Of a stretch of DNA of 64,000 nucleotides, positions 43,106 to 54,049 are shown in pieces. A model generated the notes under the pieces. It had not been told where the DNA came from. It ran no database searches and saw only the letters and a program-made list of their open reading frames with translations. The DNA is taken from the NCBI GenBank assembly GCA_026225945.1, contig JAMJFZ010003163.1, positions 24,408,501-24,472,500 on the forward strand, in the 5' to 3' direction. The translations under genes were made by a program, and so were the position numbers. Origin of the DNA: Cricetomys ansorgei (taxonomy: Eukaryota; Chordata; Mammalia; Rodentia; Nesomyidae). The first letter of the stretch is position 1. Every line of letters starts with the position of its first letter.

Positions 43106-43424
43106 ACTGCTAATAAAATAAATCTTTAAAAACTTAAGAAACAACAGGGTGTTAGGTCAAGTATGAGGCTTACAGTGGCAGAGATCACATGCCCTTGGAT
43201 CTAGTCTTTATGCAAAGGCACAGAACCCTCCTAGCTGTCCTCCAGTTTCTGAAAATCTACTTGCTTCTGCCTCCAGAGTGCTGGGATTAACATTGCACCT
43301 CCACTTCTGGCTTCAGTGATCCTTCTTAACACAAACATGGAGAAGGAAAGCATCTGGTGTCTGCGGCATGCTCTTGGTGGACCACTGGCAAATGCTCAGC
43401 TGTTGTGAGATGCAATGTGTCCTC

Positions 43425-43835
43425 TGGAGAGATGTTGAAGTCTCAGCCCCAGGGATGTGATGGCATTCAGAAATAGTCTTTGCGGAAGGTAATTGTTGAG
43501 ATGAGGTCATTATAATGTGACTGGTATCCTTATAAAAGGTGTGGGGTGTGGGGTTGGGGATTGGACAGAGATATGCATAAAGATGATACAAAGATACATT
43601 CGCACACATGTATGTGCATGCACACACATGCACACATGGATAATGCATGTGAATAGAAAGGTCGGGATTGGAGCAATGCACCTGCAAGGTAAGACGTGTC
43701 AAGGACACCTGGCAAACCTGCCCAATTTGGAATGGCAGAGATCCTCCCCCAGAAGGAAGCAATGCTGCATTATACCCTTGTCTCAGATTTCTAGCCTCTA
43801 CAGCTGTGAAATAAATTTCTGTTCTTCCACCCTCC
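43425..43835 (+). mobile_element. MaLR-type (MLT1-like) LTR
   Basis: Reads tgagatgaggtcattataat, gactggtatccttataaaag and the 3' signature tgaaataaatttctgttctt, as in old mammalian MLT1 LTRs. The middle contains a CA/ATG-rich expansion (43600-43640). A C22 run starts at about 43839, right after it. Confidence 0.7.
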
Positions 43836-43838
43836 CTG

Positions 43839-43860
43839 CCCCCCCCCCCCCCCCCCCCCC
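43839..43860 (+). repeat. Poly-C run
   Basis: About 22 consecutive C bases, likely to be length-unstable and error-prone in sequencing. Confidence 0.95.
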
Positions 43861-44664
43861 GTATTTATGGCATTTCCTTATGGCTACGAGGCAAACTCAC
43901 ATCATCTACAAATAGGCCCCTCCTGTTATGCCTCTGACCTCTGAAAGCTCCTGACATGGCTGAAAACCCAGGTGTCCCAACAGGATTGGACACAGATGGG
44001 GTCAGGGCAATGCTAGTTTTGTTTTTCAAGCTTAGAGGGAACAGTGGCTGACAATACTAGAGGCCTCTGGTCAGGTTTCAGGAATCTGAGACCAGTGCTG
44101 TCCTTGTCTCAACCCCAATTTAAAGGCAGCAGGTGTTGTTAGCTTATAAATGATGCCCTTTTCCAGTGTCTCCTAGAGGGCTTGCCAATCATTAGGCAGA
44201 AGCCCCACACTTGGTGGCATTCATAAGGGGCCATGTCCCATGCTGGTGCAACATTAAAGGCCAGAGCTAAGGCAAATTGGCAGCCGGTGCCTGAATCCTC
44301 CATCCTCTCAACCCAGCGCAGCATAGGCCTGCCTTCTCTTCGCCTCTAAGGCGCCAGCTCAGCCAGGTTAGTCCGGGAGGAAAGGCGTCCCCCGGACACC
44401 AGGCTGCGGAGCTCCTAGGAGAAATGCAAGCGGACGTGCTCCCGGCGCCTGGGGTCAGAAAGGGCGGAGGGCCGCTTTGTGAGGGCACAATTTGCAAAGT
44501 CCGCTAGGCCAGGAGTCAGATAGGCCGCCGGGGCTGAGGTACCGCACGCACCCCGCGCTAGAGCCCCAGAAGCGGACCAGCGCCCCGGAGCGCACCCCGT
44601 CATGGCCGCCGAAGCCCGGTTCCCGCGCCGCAGCCGGGACTCAGGATGACGCAACCGCGGCGGG

Positions 44665-44672
44665 TTGCATCA
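44665..44672 (-). promoter_or_regulatory. Herpud1: C/EBP-ATF composite element (ATF4-type)
   Basis: TTGCATCA on the + strand reads TGATGCAA on the minus strand, the core of the C/EBP-ATF response element bound by ATF4. It lies about 180 bases before the likely start of transcription. Human HERPUD1 is known to respond to the PERK-ATF4 branch. A related TGACGCAA lies close by at 44647-44654. Confidence 0.7.
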
Positions 44673-44724
44673 GCCCGCACCCTCGCGCTCAGCCCGCCCC
44701 TCCGCCGCGCCGTCTCGGGCGCTG

Positions 44725-44735
44725 ATTGGGCCACG
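44725..44735 (+). promoter_or_regulatory. Herpud1: ERSE-II
   Basis: ATTGG-G-CCACG matches exactly the ER stress response element II, which was defined in the human HERP promoter and binds NF-Y with ATF6 or XBP1. Confidence 0.9.
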
Positions 44736-44758
44736 TTAGGCACTGACCTCTGTCTCAG

Positions 44759-44777
44759 CCAATGGGCGGCAGCCACA
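44759..44777 (+). promoter_or_regulatory. Herpud1: ERSE (near consensus)
   Basis: CCAAT, nine bases, then CCACA; the consensus is CCAAT-N9-CCACG, so only the last base differs. It lies 24 bases after ERSE-II. Confidence 0.75.
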
Positions 44778-44813
44778 GGGAGCGCCGTCTGCGGAGCCCC
44801 GGCGCGGGGCGCC

Positions 44814-44822
44814 CATAAAAGG
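44814..44822 (+). promoter_or_regulatory. Herpud1: TATA-like box of Herpud1
   Basis: CATAAAAGG, 37 bases after the ERSE. It predicts a start near 44845 and a 5' UTR of roughly 95 bases. Confidence 0.7.
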
Positions 44823-44939
44823 TACCCGATCCGGGGGCGCGCGTCCCACAGACGCCGTGTGTCGTTGCTGAGTCTGAGACGGCTGCGCCGCGGCCCGTTC
44901 GGCATCTCTGAGCGCAGCCGCTCCGCCAGCGCCGCAGAC

Positions 44940-45086
44940 ATGGAGCCCGAGCCGCAGCCCGAGCCTGTCACGCTGCTGGTGAAGAGCCCCAACCAGCGCC
45001 ACCGCGACTTGGAACTGAGCGGCGACCGCGGGTGGAGTGTGAGCCGCCTCAAGGCCCACCTGAGCCGAGTCTACCCCGAGCGCCCG
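44940..45086 (+). CDS. Herpud1: Herpud1 exon 1 (coding part)
   Basis: 49 codons from the start Met: MEPEPQPEPVTLLVKSPNQR then HRDLELSGDRGWSVSRLKAHLSRVYPERP, the first strands and helix of the ubiquitin-like domain. Donor gtgaga. Confidence 0.98.
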
Positions 45087-48000
45087 GTGAGAGGGGTCCC
45101 CGGGGTACCACGCCCGGCAGGGCTGCCTCGACTCGGCTGTCACGCACCGCGGGGCGCGGATCCCCTGCCTGCCCGACCGTCCCGGTGCCCGTCGTCTCCG
45201 GGCCTTACCCTCTCCGCGCCTGCCCCCTGCTAGCCCCTTGTCACTTGCCTCCCCGTACCCCCTACCTCCCAAGGCTGTCACACATCTTGCCCCACATCCT
45301 TATGCCCCTGCCTGGTCCCAGATGGCATCCAGCCTTCGCCAAACCAGGGAAGCAATGATTTGACCTTGGATGACTCATTTCCCCATCCGAGCCTCAGTGG
45401 GCCCCCCTACAAACTACTCGGTGACCTAGGTGTTCGACTTGGATTCAGTGGGTAGAAATAGGAAAAAATAAATGCTGCCAGATGAGGCTTCTGGGTGCAG
45501 CGGAGACATAGGGGTGCACGCCCCAGCTTTGGGCTAGTGTCTGGAGGGCGGGGGTGGGGGTGCGTGCCCAGTCACAACTTCTGAAGGTCCCACGCCCAGA
45601 AGCCAGACGTGGCTCTTCTCCTGCCACCTTCCGTTGGCTGCCACTCCCTGTCGCGCAGCGCTCAAGAGGCATTACTTAGGGGTGGGGTGGGGGGGAATCC
45701 TCCTAAACTTTCTAGCAAAAGGTGATTGAGAAAGGAAACCGGCAGGCAGCCGGAGTCGCCTCGAGTGGGTCAGTTAGGAGACTTTCTTGTTTTGGTTTTT
45801 GGTTGTTTTGTTTTGTTTTGGTTGACACATCTGTCAACAGCTGCCTTAGTCCCGCCCACCTCTCCCGCGCCTGCCACGTGATGGAGGCTGTGCTCTGGAC
45901 CTTCCTGTATTTACTCTGTACTCGGCTGTTATGTAAGTGTCCACGAGTGCAGTTCTGGATCACTCGGGAGAGGGCAATCGGGTGGCTGCGGATGGGGACT
46001 TTGGACGGTCGCCTTGGGGCTCCAACCGGCAGTGGCGCGTGGGTTTCCGTTTGTTTTTGTACCGTATCGTCGGGGTACGTAGACAGGACTTTTCCCTTTG
46101 AGTTGTCAGTAGGGACTTTCTTACTTTGGGTGTAAGCTTCCAATCCAGGGCCTTCTGGAGTTCGTCTGAGCAATCTGCCATATCTCCATGGCCCTTACCA
46201 AGAAACCAGGTGTCCTTGTTGGGTGATGGCCCCTAGGTGCACAGATGATGCTCGTGTGATCTCTGGTTGCATCATTTGTAAAAGGCTGCGTTTTGAGGCC
46301 TGTTTTCCTCAGGCAAGGAACATTGGGCCTCTTGGATTTGAAGACCTAAGATGGTAAATACAGGTCTCCCGAGTATACAAATCTGTGACTTAAAAAATAC
46401 GCGAAAGGGTGCAGCGGCGCGCTTCTGTAATCCAGCACTGGAGAGGCCACCGCAGGAGGATCTTGAGTTCCAGACGGGGCTACGTAGTGCCAGCCTCTCC
46501 CAAAAATGAAGGAAGAAAGTATGCTGGTGTTTTTCTGCAGCAGCACCTGTCATCGAGAACCCTGCCTTATAAAAATTTGCTTAACATTTAGTTTTCAAAT
46601 TGGCTTTGCAGGCGAGGACAGAGTGTCAGTTTGGGTCGTTAAAGGAGGAAAACAATTTTAAATCCACAGGCAACTGTGGGTTGTTTTGTTTTTTTTCTTT
46701 TTTCTTTTTTGCATTTGCTAGTGGTTGGCTTCACATTCAGAACAATATTTTGCAAAGTGCTGTGTATAGCATTTACCAGGAAAGCCAGTCAGAACAGCAG
46801 CGAACACAGCATCCAATGTGTTTTTGTCTTAGGCACAGGGTCAGAAAGTCCTTATGGCTGTTGATACTTAGATGTGGGTTTTGTTGCCCTTGTTTTGGTT
46901 TTAGCTGTTTTGAGGCAAGGCTTCTTACACAGACTAGCCTGAGCTTGTTATATATCTGAGGCTGGCCTTAAACTCTTGATCTTTCTGCCTCTACCTCTCA
47001 AGAACTGGGCTTATAGGGCATGATATTTTGAGATAGGGTCTTTCTAGCAAAGGCTTACCTATAACTCATTCATGCCCGAGGCTGGCCTCCAACTGCCCGG
47101 GTTACCTTCATGCTGAGATTCTAGATATGATAGGAGCGAAGTTTACTTTCTTTTATCTCAGGCTGTTTGGAAGGAATAGCTTAATGCCGAGTTTTAGCTT
47201 AATGGCTTCTTCTGGTGGATGGCTGGTGATCTGATGGTGATGTCCATTATTTGAGTCCATTACTTTTAAGTACATCTTTTAAAAGTATGGTTTAAGAGCA
47301 ATTTAAAAACACTAGTATTATATAAACGTGTCTTTAAAGTCACTGGTATGGAGGAGAACATGGGTCGGAATCTTGATTTTAGCCGCAGGTGAAGTCAGGT
47401 GGTGTGGGTGAGGACCGACGGAGAGTACACTGAGTTCTCTGGGGCCAAACCAGGTTCTAAAGTTCCTTGTTGCTAAATACAATTTGCATTTTTAGTAGCA
47501 GAAGGCAGTTTCCCTCTGAGTAAGAAGTAAGGTGTATGGCCATAGTTCTTATGGACTGGGAGATCATTTGCCTCCCAAATTTATTTACATATTTGAGATT
47601 AAACTCAAGCACTTTCTAAATAAAAGTTGTGCATATGAGAACTTAAAAAAAGAAGCCTTCCTGGGGCTTGGGGAGGGATCTGTGCTGACTGGTGCTCTTC
47701 TTTCTGTTTCTCATTAGCTCCCAGAGGACCAGAGGATCATTTATTCTGGGAAGCTGCTGTTGGATCACCAGTGTCTCCGAGACTTGCTTCCAAAGGTACT
47801 TTGTGGCACTTAGCATTAGCTTTGGGGTGTTGTCAAGCACCCGCAGGCTGGATTCAGGTCTAAGGTATCTCTTATTACATTCAGCAGGAAAAGCGACATG
47901 TTTTGCACCTCGTGTGCAATGTGAAGAGTCCCTTAAAAATGCCAGAAGCCAGCACAAAGGTAGGTTGCCTTTTTGTGAGAGTAACCCTTTGTGTCTCAGA

Positions 48001-48703
48001 TTCTCGAGAAAGGGAGAAAAGAAGTTGGGTAAAACGAAAGAGAGATTTTATAGTGTTTCCCCTCAGTCAGACCGGGACTCAGAGGCTGTGTTCCCAGTAC
48101 AGTGAGGGTCAGGTTTGTGGTAGCGGACTGCTGCATGCACACCACGTGTAAAAGTAAAGTCACCCCTCTGACCTGAGGTCGCTGTGTGCCTAGAACACGG
48201 CACCAGAGTGGTGTTTGGAAGTATTGTTTACAGAAGTGGACACATTTCTCTAAGGAACATTGATTTTTATAAAGAATAAAGAAGTAAATATATTTCCTGT
48301 AGGAACTTTTGTCATGGTTATTTGGGTAGGAAAAAGGGTCTTCATTACATGAGCTCTAAAGACTTTCGCTTGACAATTAAACGCATTTGTTCCCCCACTT
48401 CCCGGTGCTAGCTTAAGTTTACACTATGAATACTTGAGTGTGGTAATGGATAATGGACTTGCATTTGTATTTCCGGGACCATCTGAATATCACATAGAAA
48501 GTCTTCTTCCCTTTACAGTGCTGCCTAGCTGTACGTGTACAATACGTGTTGGTCACATTTAATTTCTAGACTTACTGGGTTCGGCACTGTACATTTTAGC
48601 ACTGTTAGGAAGCTTTCTCACTAATGGCAGCTGCATTTGGAAGATTATCCTAAGACTATAGCAGTTATTCTAAGCGAAGCAAAATATGTGGAGTATCTTT
48701 TAG

Positions 48704-48740
<37 letters not shown>

Positions 48741-50994
48741 ATCTATCATCTATGTAGAGTGTTCTCCTCCCCCACCCCCCCCACCCGGGGCTTGAACTCC
48801 CCTCATGCAGACTAGACAAGAACTCTCCACTGAGCTCCATTCCTCAGCCCTAGTATCTGTATGTTAAAAATTGTTGCAATGAACAATTGCAACTTAGACT
48901 TTCCTTTTTGTATAACATTGTACTTAATTCTGTCCAGTCGAAAGGGAGGGGGGCATGGGGTATAAGCCACTTGTAGCGAAATGATTCTTTGAGCTTGATT
49001 GCGGACAGTTGCATCAGGTCCTTTGCTCTGACGTCGTGTCACTTAGGGTGCTGAATCCACAGAGCAGCCAGTCAACGCTAATCAGGCGCAGTATCCTGGG
49101 GATTCCTCAAGTGATGGTCTAAGGCAAAGGGAAGTTCTTCGGAACCCTTCTCCCTCCGGATGGGAGAACGCCTCAAGGTGAGTGTCCACGAAGCGCATGA
49201 TTGCGCGCCATCTGCGTCAGTTTAAGAATGAGGCGAGTTTACACGAGTCCTGTCAGAGCCCCAGGATGGCCAAGTGGCTTCATTTGAAAGGACCTCATGG
49301 ATTTATTTTCCTCTACGTTAGTCTCTTGAGATATATTTTAAAAAGGCAGGTGTGTGAAATTAAAACACAGGTCTCTTAGCCGCTAAATGGGTGTGTTTCT
49401 CTACGGCTGCTACCTGGCTGCAGCCTGTCCTGGGGCTTCTTAAGTTACACTGCTCAAAGGGCATAATCCGTGACGAGATTTGAAGAGGAACCAGAGTTTA
49501 AAAACTAAATGAAAATACACAAGTTGTTCTACTTGTCTATCTTGGAGAGTTTACTTTCATGAATGAAATGAGTTTTTTGAGGTACTTTGTTAGAGTCAGG
49601 GATAAGAGGGGAATGGAACATTCTGGGGCTAATCAAGATGGCCCACTGTTCTGGACATTCTCGCTCGGGACGTCTTTCTGGGGACACAAGCATTTATCGC
49701 CATGCGATTTTTTATCAGTTGTGTTGAGGTTTCTTGAGTCTTACTGAACAAGGAGTGTATGAGGTTCTAGAGTGTGGGCTCCCTCCCCTCTCATGTCCTT
49801 TTCTGTCCTGCCTTAGTTGTATAAGAAATGCACAGCCCCTTGGCCTCTCATGTGCTTGCTCTGGGCCTGTGGGGAGGGGGGCGCAGTGCTGTTGCATTCC
49901 TGAAGAAGCCAGTCTGGCACAAGCCGTGCCTGAAAGTCCAGCCCTCATCCTTTAGCTCGTGAGCTTGTGCAAGTCCCTCGGTTTTTCTGAGCCGTACTTG
50001 GACTTCCTCTATGGATTAGGGTGGCGCATCTCTACAAGGTTGTTGGGGACCCATCAACCTGTGTGGGATACCAGACAATCGCTAAATGCGGAGGGAGGAT
50101 GCAACTCGAACTCAGAACTGCCACAGTGTAGTCTTACCTGGGGCCAGGGAGGAGGGGAGGTTTCTTCCAGGAAGGGTTTGGGCACTCCTCTCTGAGCAGT
50201 GGATTCACTCCTGAGTGAAACTTCTGAAGAGGAGCGTCAGCCTGTTTGCACAGCTGCATGAAGCGTGCAGCCTCCCCCTGCTGGCGCGAGAAGGACCAGG
50301 GCTGGACAGGCCTCTTGTCTCCCAAGGGATCCGATGGACCACCGTGGGAGGCTGTAACCCGTGCCGCCGTGCTCCATATACAGGGTGCACCCTACAGCTG
50401 ACTGCTGTAAAGTCTGCCCTGTCTCTTTGACTTTAATTGCTGATTATAATTTAGGATTAAGCTCGTCATCCCCAACCAACTCAAAATGTGATTTTTGTTT
50501 GAATCTGCGTGCAGGCCTGAAGCTGTCCAGCAGGCATTCCAAGGCCTGGGGCCTGGCTTCTCTGGCTACACAACCTATGGGTGGCTGCAGCTCTCCTGGT
50601 TCCAGCAGATCTATGCAAGGCAGTACTACATGCAATAGTGAGTCCTACTGTGCTGGGCGTGGTCACGGCTGCTGGGAACGGAGAGGAACCGCATCTGTTA
50701 TAAACCGCAGAGTGGGGAGAGGGGTGTGCTTGCCTGTCTCTCAGAGCCCTGGCCTTTCTGGTTCTGTGATGGAGTGGGAATGACAGCAGCTTCCTGATTT
50801 CTGTGTTGATGTAGAATTAGTTCCTGATAAGCTTCGCCACATGACTCTTCTTAGGAAAGACTCTTAGCACTCTTAGTGTACCCAGTGGCTCTTAGTTCTT
50901 TAATCCCAGCATTCACAAGGTGGATTTCTCTGGGTTCAAGACCAGCCTGGTCTGCATAACATGTTTCAGGCCAGCCAGAGATACATGAGTTTCG

Positions 50995-51029
<35 letters not shown>

Positions 51030-54000
51030 TTTAAAAAGTTTTTCTCTAGAATGACAGTGGAAGACCCCGCCCGCCTACCTGGGCTGTGAGAGCCCTGTCT
51101 TCACGATGCCTTTGCTTGAGCAGCGCCTGCTTCTTCTGTTTTTATTTTAGCTTAGCTGCCACTGCTGCTTCAGGAGCTTTTGTCCCCGCACCAAGTGCAC
51201 AAGAAATACCTGTGGTCTCCACACCGGCTCCAGCCCCTATTCACAACCAGTTTCCAGCCGAAAACCAGCCAGCCAATCAGAATGCAGCTGCCCAAGTGGT
51301 TGTTAATCCTGGAGCCAATCAGAACTTGCGGATGAATGCTCAAGGTGGCCCTCTTGTGGAGGAAGATGATGAGATCAACCGAGACTGGTTGGACTGGACC
51401 TATTCAGCGGCGACGTTTTCCGTCTTTCTCAGCATCCTCTACTTTTACTCCTCCCTGAGCAGATTCCTCATGGTCATGGGCGCCACCGTGGTCATGTACC
51501 TGTAAGCAGACGAGTTCTCTCTTTTTCCCTTTACCGAAAATGACACCGTTTTGTGACTTGAGTGCAGATGTTTTAGTTCAGTCTGTGGCCCTTGAAGTGT
51601 ACTCGAAATTTGTCATTGTGGTGCTGAGTGCGAGGAGCCCACAGCTTGGCTGTGTGTCACTCCAAATGCGGGAATTCCCGCGTTAGTGCCAGAAGAGTGT
51701 TTTCATCTCCTAGATAAGGAACAAATGACTGTCAGGCTCACGGGCTCATGAGCCTCAGCACACACACAGCACGGCCGGAGAGGTTGTGTTTGTTTCTGTA
51801 GGACAGGGGTTTCTGTCAGGCTGTAGCTGCCATGCAGGACAAAGGTCAGACAGTGACAGTTGTCACAGCCATGAAGGGCCTTTACACACCCTTCACACAC
51901 TTGCTGTTTGCTTCAGCTGTGCCATAGAGCGGTAGCTGCCAACTGGAGGTAGTTCTGCGTCTCCCCGGGGGACGTTTGGCGGTGTCTGGAGGGTGCCACA
52001 GCTAGAGGGGTGGCCCGTGGTTGAGTAGGTGGCAACTCGTGGTGCTTCTCAATTTTTAGCAATGTAGAGGAGAGCTCACACGGCAAGGACCCAGCCCAAG
52101 AAGGCCTGGCCCAGTGGTTCTCGACATTCCTAATGCTGAGGCCCTTTAATACAGTCCCTCAGGTCGTGGTGACCCCCAACCATGAAATTATTTTTGTTGC
52201 TACTTCTCAACTGTGATTTTGCTACTGTCATGAATTGTAATATAATTACCTGATATGCAGATGGTCCTAGGCGACCTCTGTGAAAGGTCATTTGACCCCC
52301 CAAAAGGGTCATGACCCACAAGTTGAGAACTGCTGGGAAAGCTAGGTCTCTGGTTAGAATGCAAAGAAGAAAGTTTTCCTTTATAGTAAAAATGAGTCTT
52401 CACTTCACTTTTTAAAAACGTAAGAAGCACAACCATTCTTAATATCTTGCCTTGAAAGTTGAATTTCATTAGATTTTCTAATTAAAGCCTTTTATCAAAT
52501 ATTTCAATACCCTAGAATATTTATGCAACCAAATTCAGGTTGTTATATTATGTATATGTATAAAATTACGGGTTTATATATGAGTATGTTTTCTCCTTCT
52601 GTTAAGTTTGGTTTTATTTTTTTGAATGTAGAACCTTGGCCTCTTTCATTTTCCTAAGCTATATTCTCAGCTTGTTCTTTTTTTTTTTTATAATTCTGAG
52701 ACAGGGTCTTGCTGAGTTGACCAGACTGGTACTGAACTCACTGTAGCCAAGGCAGGCTTTGAACTTCCAACTCTCCTTCCTTAGCCTCCCAGGTAGCTGG
52801 GATGACAGGATTCCCAGGCCTGTGCCTCTGCATGCTGGCTCTGTTGAGGGTCTCAAGTGCCAGGTTCAGTTCATTCTAACAAGCATTTGTTAACACATAC
52901 TGTGTGTCAGATGTTAATTTGTTGCCTGTGAATAAAACCCAGCTCCTGCCTTTAAGGACCAGAGACCTGAGGGAGTCTAGGAGACTGGCGACCGGCTATA
53001 CAGGTTGTAATGCCTGGGCCTCAGGACAGGAGGACTCTTCTGTGGGTTCCACAGCCACTTAGCTAAGGTGCACCTGTTTGTGGTTTCTTCAAAGGCATCA
53101 TGTCGGGTGGTTTCCGTTCAGACAGAGGCCAGTCCAGAACTTCCCGGATGACGGTCCTCCTCAGGAAGCTGCAAACCAGGACCCCAACAACAACCTGCAG
53201 GTACAGGCCTCCCTGCCCTGCCAAGCTCGCTCCCGTCCTCCGCCTCGGTCTTTCAGACTTGTGGTTTGCCATTTTTTAAAAAAAATTATCTTCATAGAAG
53301 CTATTTTTAAGACTTTGAATATTCTATATAGGCATATGGCAATTGGAATTTTTGCATATGTAATGGGGGTGGCCCACATTTTTGAGAATAAGAGATATGT
53401 ACCAGTGCCTTTAACTGAGAAAATTGCTGATGTTATTCTAATTGACAAGGCACATAACCACATCTCAGAATAGATTTCCTGAAAAATAACATGTTAGAAA
53501 TAGAATCTTCATAAGGCAGATTAATGCATAATGCTAAAGGCTATACTTCATAACAAAAACTGTCTCTGTATTCTGCTTTTAGAACACTGGTTCTAAAACT
53601 TGGTTGGTTTCCTAGCTTAGGGCACTGCCCAAATGGGAGGGCTGTTTAGTGTGTGGCAGTTAATTACTACTTGATAGCAGTTGAAGGCCAGGGCTCTTCG
53701 TTTCCTCTGACACCGGCTGATGTTCAGAACTGTGGAAGGCAGCGGTAGATGTGCCCCAGAAGCCGAGGGCCAAGGACTCATTCCCAGGGGTCAGTCGGCC
53801 TGCTGGGCTTTACCCTAACCTCTCCTCAGGATCGGTGTTGGTCTAGACCCCAATTGTTTCTTCTCGTTGTGTTTTTGCCTGTAGGAAGGCACGGACCCTG
53901 AAACGGAAGACCCCAACCGCCTCCCCCCAGACCGCGAAGTGCTAGACCCTGAGCAGACCAGCCCCTCGTTTATGAGCACGGCGTGGCTAGTCTTCAAGAC

Positions 54001-54049
54001 TTTCTTTGCCTCTCTTCTTCCAGAAGGCCCGCCAGCTATAGCAAACTGA
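44940..54049 (+). CDS. Herpud1: Herpud1 (HERP), complete, 8 exons, 391 aa
   Basis: HERP is an ER-membrane protein with a cytosolic ubiquitin-like domain. It helps assemble the HRD1 ubiquitin-ligase complex for ER-associated degradation and is strongly induced by ER stress. Exons: 44940-45086, 47718-47795, 47885-47959, 49047-49177, 50515-50637, 51151-51501, 53095-53200 and 53885-54049. The total is 1176 bases, 391 codons plus TGA, equal in length to human. The ubiquitin-like domain spans residues about 10-85 (exons 1-3). The hydrophobic hairpin that anchors it to the ER is in exon 6 (AATFSVFLSILYFYSSLSRF and LMVMGATVVMYL). All junctions are GT-AG and in phase, with no stops. The start is the first ATG, in a good context (gcagacATGg), and matches the human N-terminus in position. 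Confidence 0.98.
46406..46512 (+). repeat. B1-like SINE, decayed
   Basis: Reads gggtgcagcggcgcgcttct, taatccagcactggagaggc and aggaggatcttgagttccag. Confidence 0.65.
46899..47140 (-). repeat. Two B1-like SINE fragments in tandem, antisense
   Basis: The first piece has gaggctggccttaaactctt; the second starts gagatagggtctttctagca and has gaggctggcctccaactgcc. Confidence 0.6.
47718..47795 (+). CDS. Herpud1: Herpud1 exon 2
   Basis: 26 codons: LPEDQRIIYSGKLLLDHQCL then RDLLPK. It is the hydrophobic core of the ubiquitin-like fold. Acceptor cattag, donor gtactt. Confidence 0.98.
47885..47959 (+). CDS. Herpud1: Herpud1 exon 3
   Basis: 25 codons: QEKRHVLHLVCNVKSPLKMP then EASTK. The acceptor is a NAGNAG (ttcagcag at 47880-47887); the human protein keeps the Gln, which favours the first AG. 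Donor gtaggt. Confidence 0.97.
47960..49046 (+). other. Herpud1: Herpud1 intron 3
   Basis: 1.1 kb with a (CT)n run (48706-48733) and an antisense ID-like fragment at about 48785-48850. Otherwise unremarkable. Confidence 0.75.
49047..49177 (+). CDS. Herpud1: Herpud1 exon 4
   Basis: 43 codons plus two bases: GAESTEQPVNANQAQYPGDS then SSDGLRQREVLRNPSPSGWENAS. A polar linker that is less conserved than the neighbouring exons. Acceptor cacttag, donor gtgagt. Confidence 0.97.
49178..50514 (+). other. Herpud1: Herpud1 intron 4
   Basis: 1.3 kb with no recognised repeat or gene. Confidence 0.7.
50515..50637 (+). CDS. Herpud1: Herpud1 exon 5
   Basis: One base, 40 codons, two bases: PEAVQQAFQGLGPGFSGYTT then YGWLQLSWFQQIYARQYYMQ, nearly identical to human. 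Donor gtgagt. Confidence 0.98.
50882..51028 (+). repeat. B1 SINE with (CA)n tail
   Basis: Reads tctttaatcccagcattcac, gggttcaagaccagcctggt and a final (ac)n of about 28 bases. Confidence 0.8.
51151..51501 (+). CDS. Herpud1: Herpud1 exon 6, ER-membrane hairpin
   Basis: The largest coding exon (351 bp): LAATAASGAFVPAPSAQEIP at the start, an Asn/Gln/Pro-rich linker, then EEDDEINRDWLDWTYSAATF and the two hydrophobic segments that form the membrane hairpin, to VVMY. Acceptor ttttattttag, donor gtaagc. Confidence 0.98.
52112..52335 (+). mobile_element. Non-autonomous hAT-Charlie element (URR1-like)
   Basis: The ends are inverted repeats: cagtggttctcgac on the left and gttgagaactgctg on the right, the MER1/Charlie-type terminus. 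The 224-base body (ggccctttaatacagtccct, tggtgacccccaaccatgaa, gggtcatgacccacaag) fits the rodent repeat I know as URR1. I find no intact 8-bp target duplication. Confidence 0.8.
52672..52835 (-). repeat. B1/PB1-like SINE, antisense, old
   Basis: Reads gagacagggtcttgctgagt, ccagactggtactgaactca and ggtagctgggatgacaggat. Confidence 0.7.
53095..53200 (+). CDS. Herpud1: Herpud1 exon 7
   Basis: One base then 35 codons: HHVGWFPFRQRPVQNFPDDG then PPQEAANQDPNNNLQ. The acceptor is an uncommon AAG (cttcaaag). Donor gtacag. Confidence 0.97.
53201..53884 (+). other. Herpud1: Herpud1 intron 7
   Basis: 684 bp with no recognised repeat. A frame stays open for about 90 codons past the donor; this reads as chance in an AT-rich intron. 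Confidence 0.7.
53885..54049 (+). CDS. Herpud1: Herpud1 exon 8, C-terminus
   Basis: 54 codons and TGA: EGTDPETEDPNRLPPDREVL then DPEQTSPSFMSTAWLVFKTF and FASLLPEGPPAIAN, the same C-terminus as human. Acceptor gcctgtag. Confidence 0.98.
   Translation, partial: EGTDPETEDPNRLPPDREVLDPEQTSPSFMSTAWLVFKTFFASLLPEGPPAIAN

Larger units (their letters stand above)
30611..44380. other. Slc12a3-Herpud1 intergenic region
   Basis: About 13.8 kb with no supported gene. It holds a pyrimidine-rich tract, SINEs, two copies of the rodent repeat, an LTR-like block, two L1M fragments and a MaLR LTR, listed separately. The stretches 33300-34070, 34780-36300, 37050-38550 and 38640-39260 show nothing I recognise. 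Confidence 0.7.
44570..45250 (+). promoter_or_regulatory. Herpud1: CpG island of the Herpud1 promoter and exon 1
   Basis: A sharp rise in G+C and CpG compared with the flanks, covering the stress-response elements, the TATA-like box and coding exon 1. Confidence 0.9.
45087..47717 (+). other. Herpud1: Herpud1 intron 1
   Basis: A 2.6-kb intron. After the CpG island it holds decayed B1-like SINEs at 46406-46512 (+), 46899-47025 (-) and 47028-47140 (-). No other gene recognised. Confidence 0.8.
51502..53094 (+). other. Herpud1: Herpud1 intron 6
   Basis: 1.6 kb with a hAT-type element (52112-52335) and an antisense B1-like SINE (52672-52835). AT-rich between them. Confidence 0.75.

Noticed and set aside
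44600..45281. Antisense frames of 150-181 codons across Herpud1 exon 1
   Set aside because: Shadows of a CpG island; composition is Arg/Ala/Gly-rich and there is no splice or promoter support.
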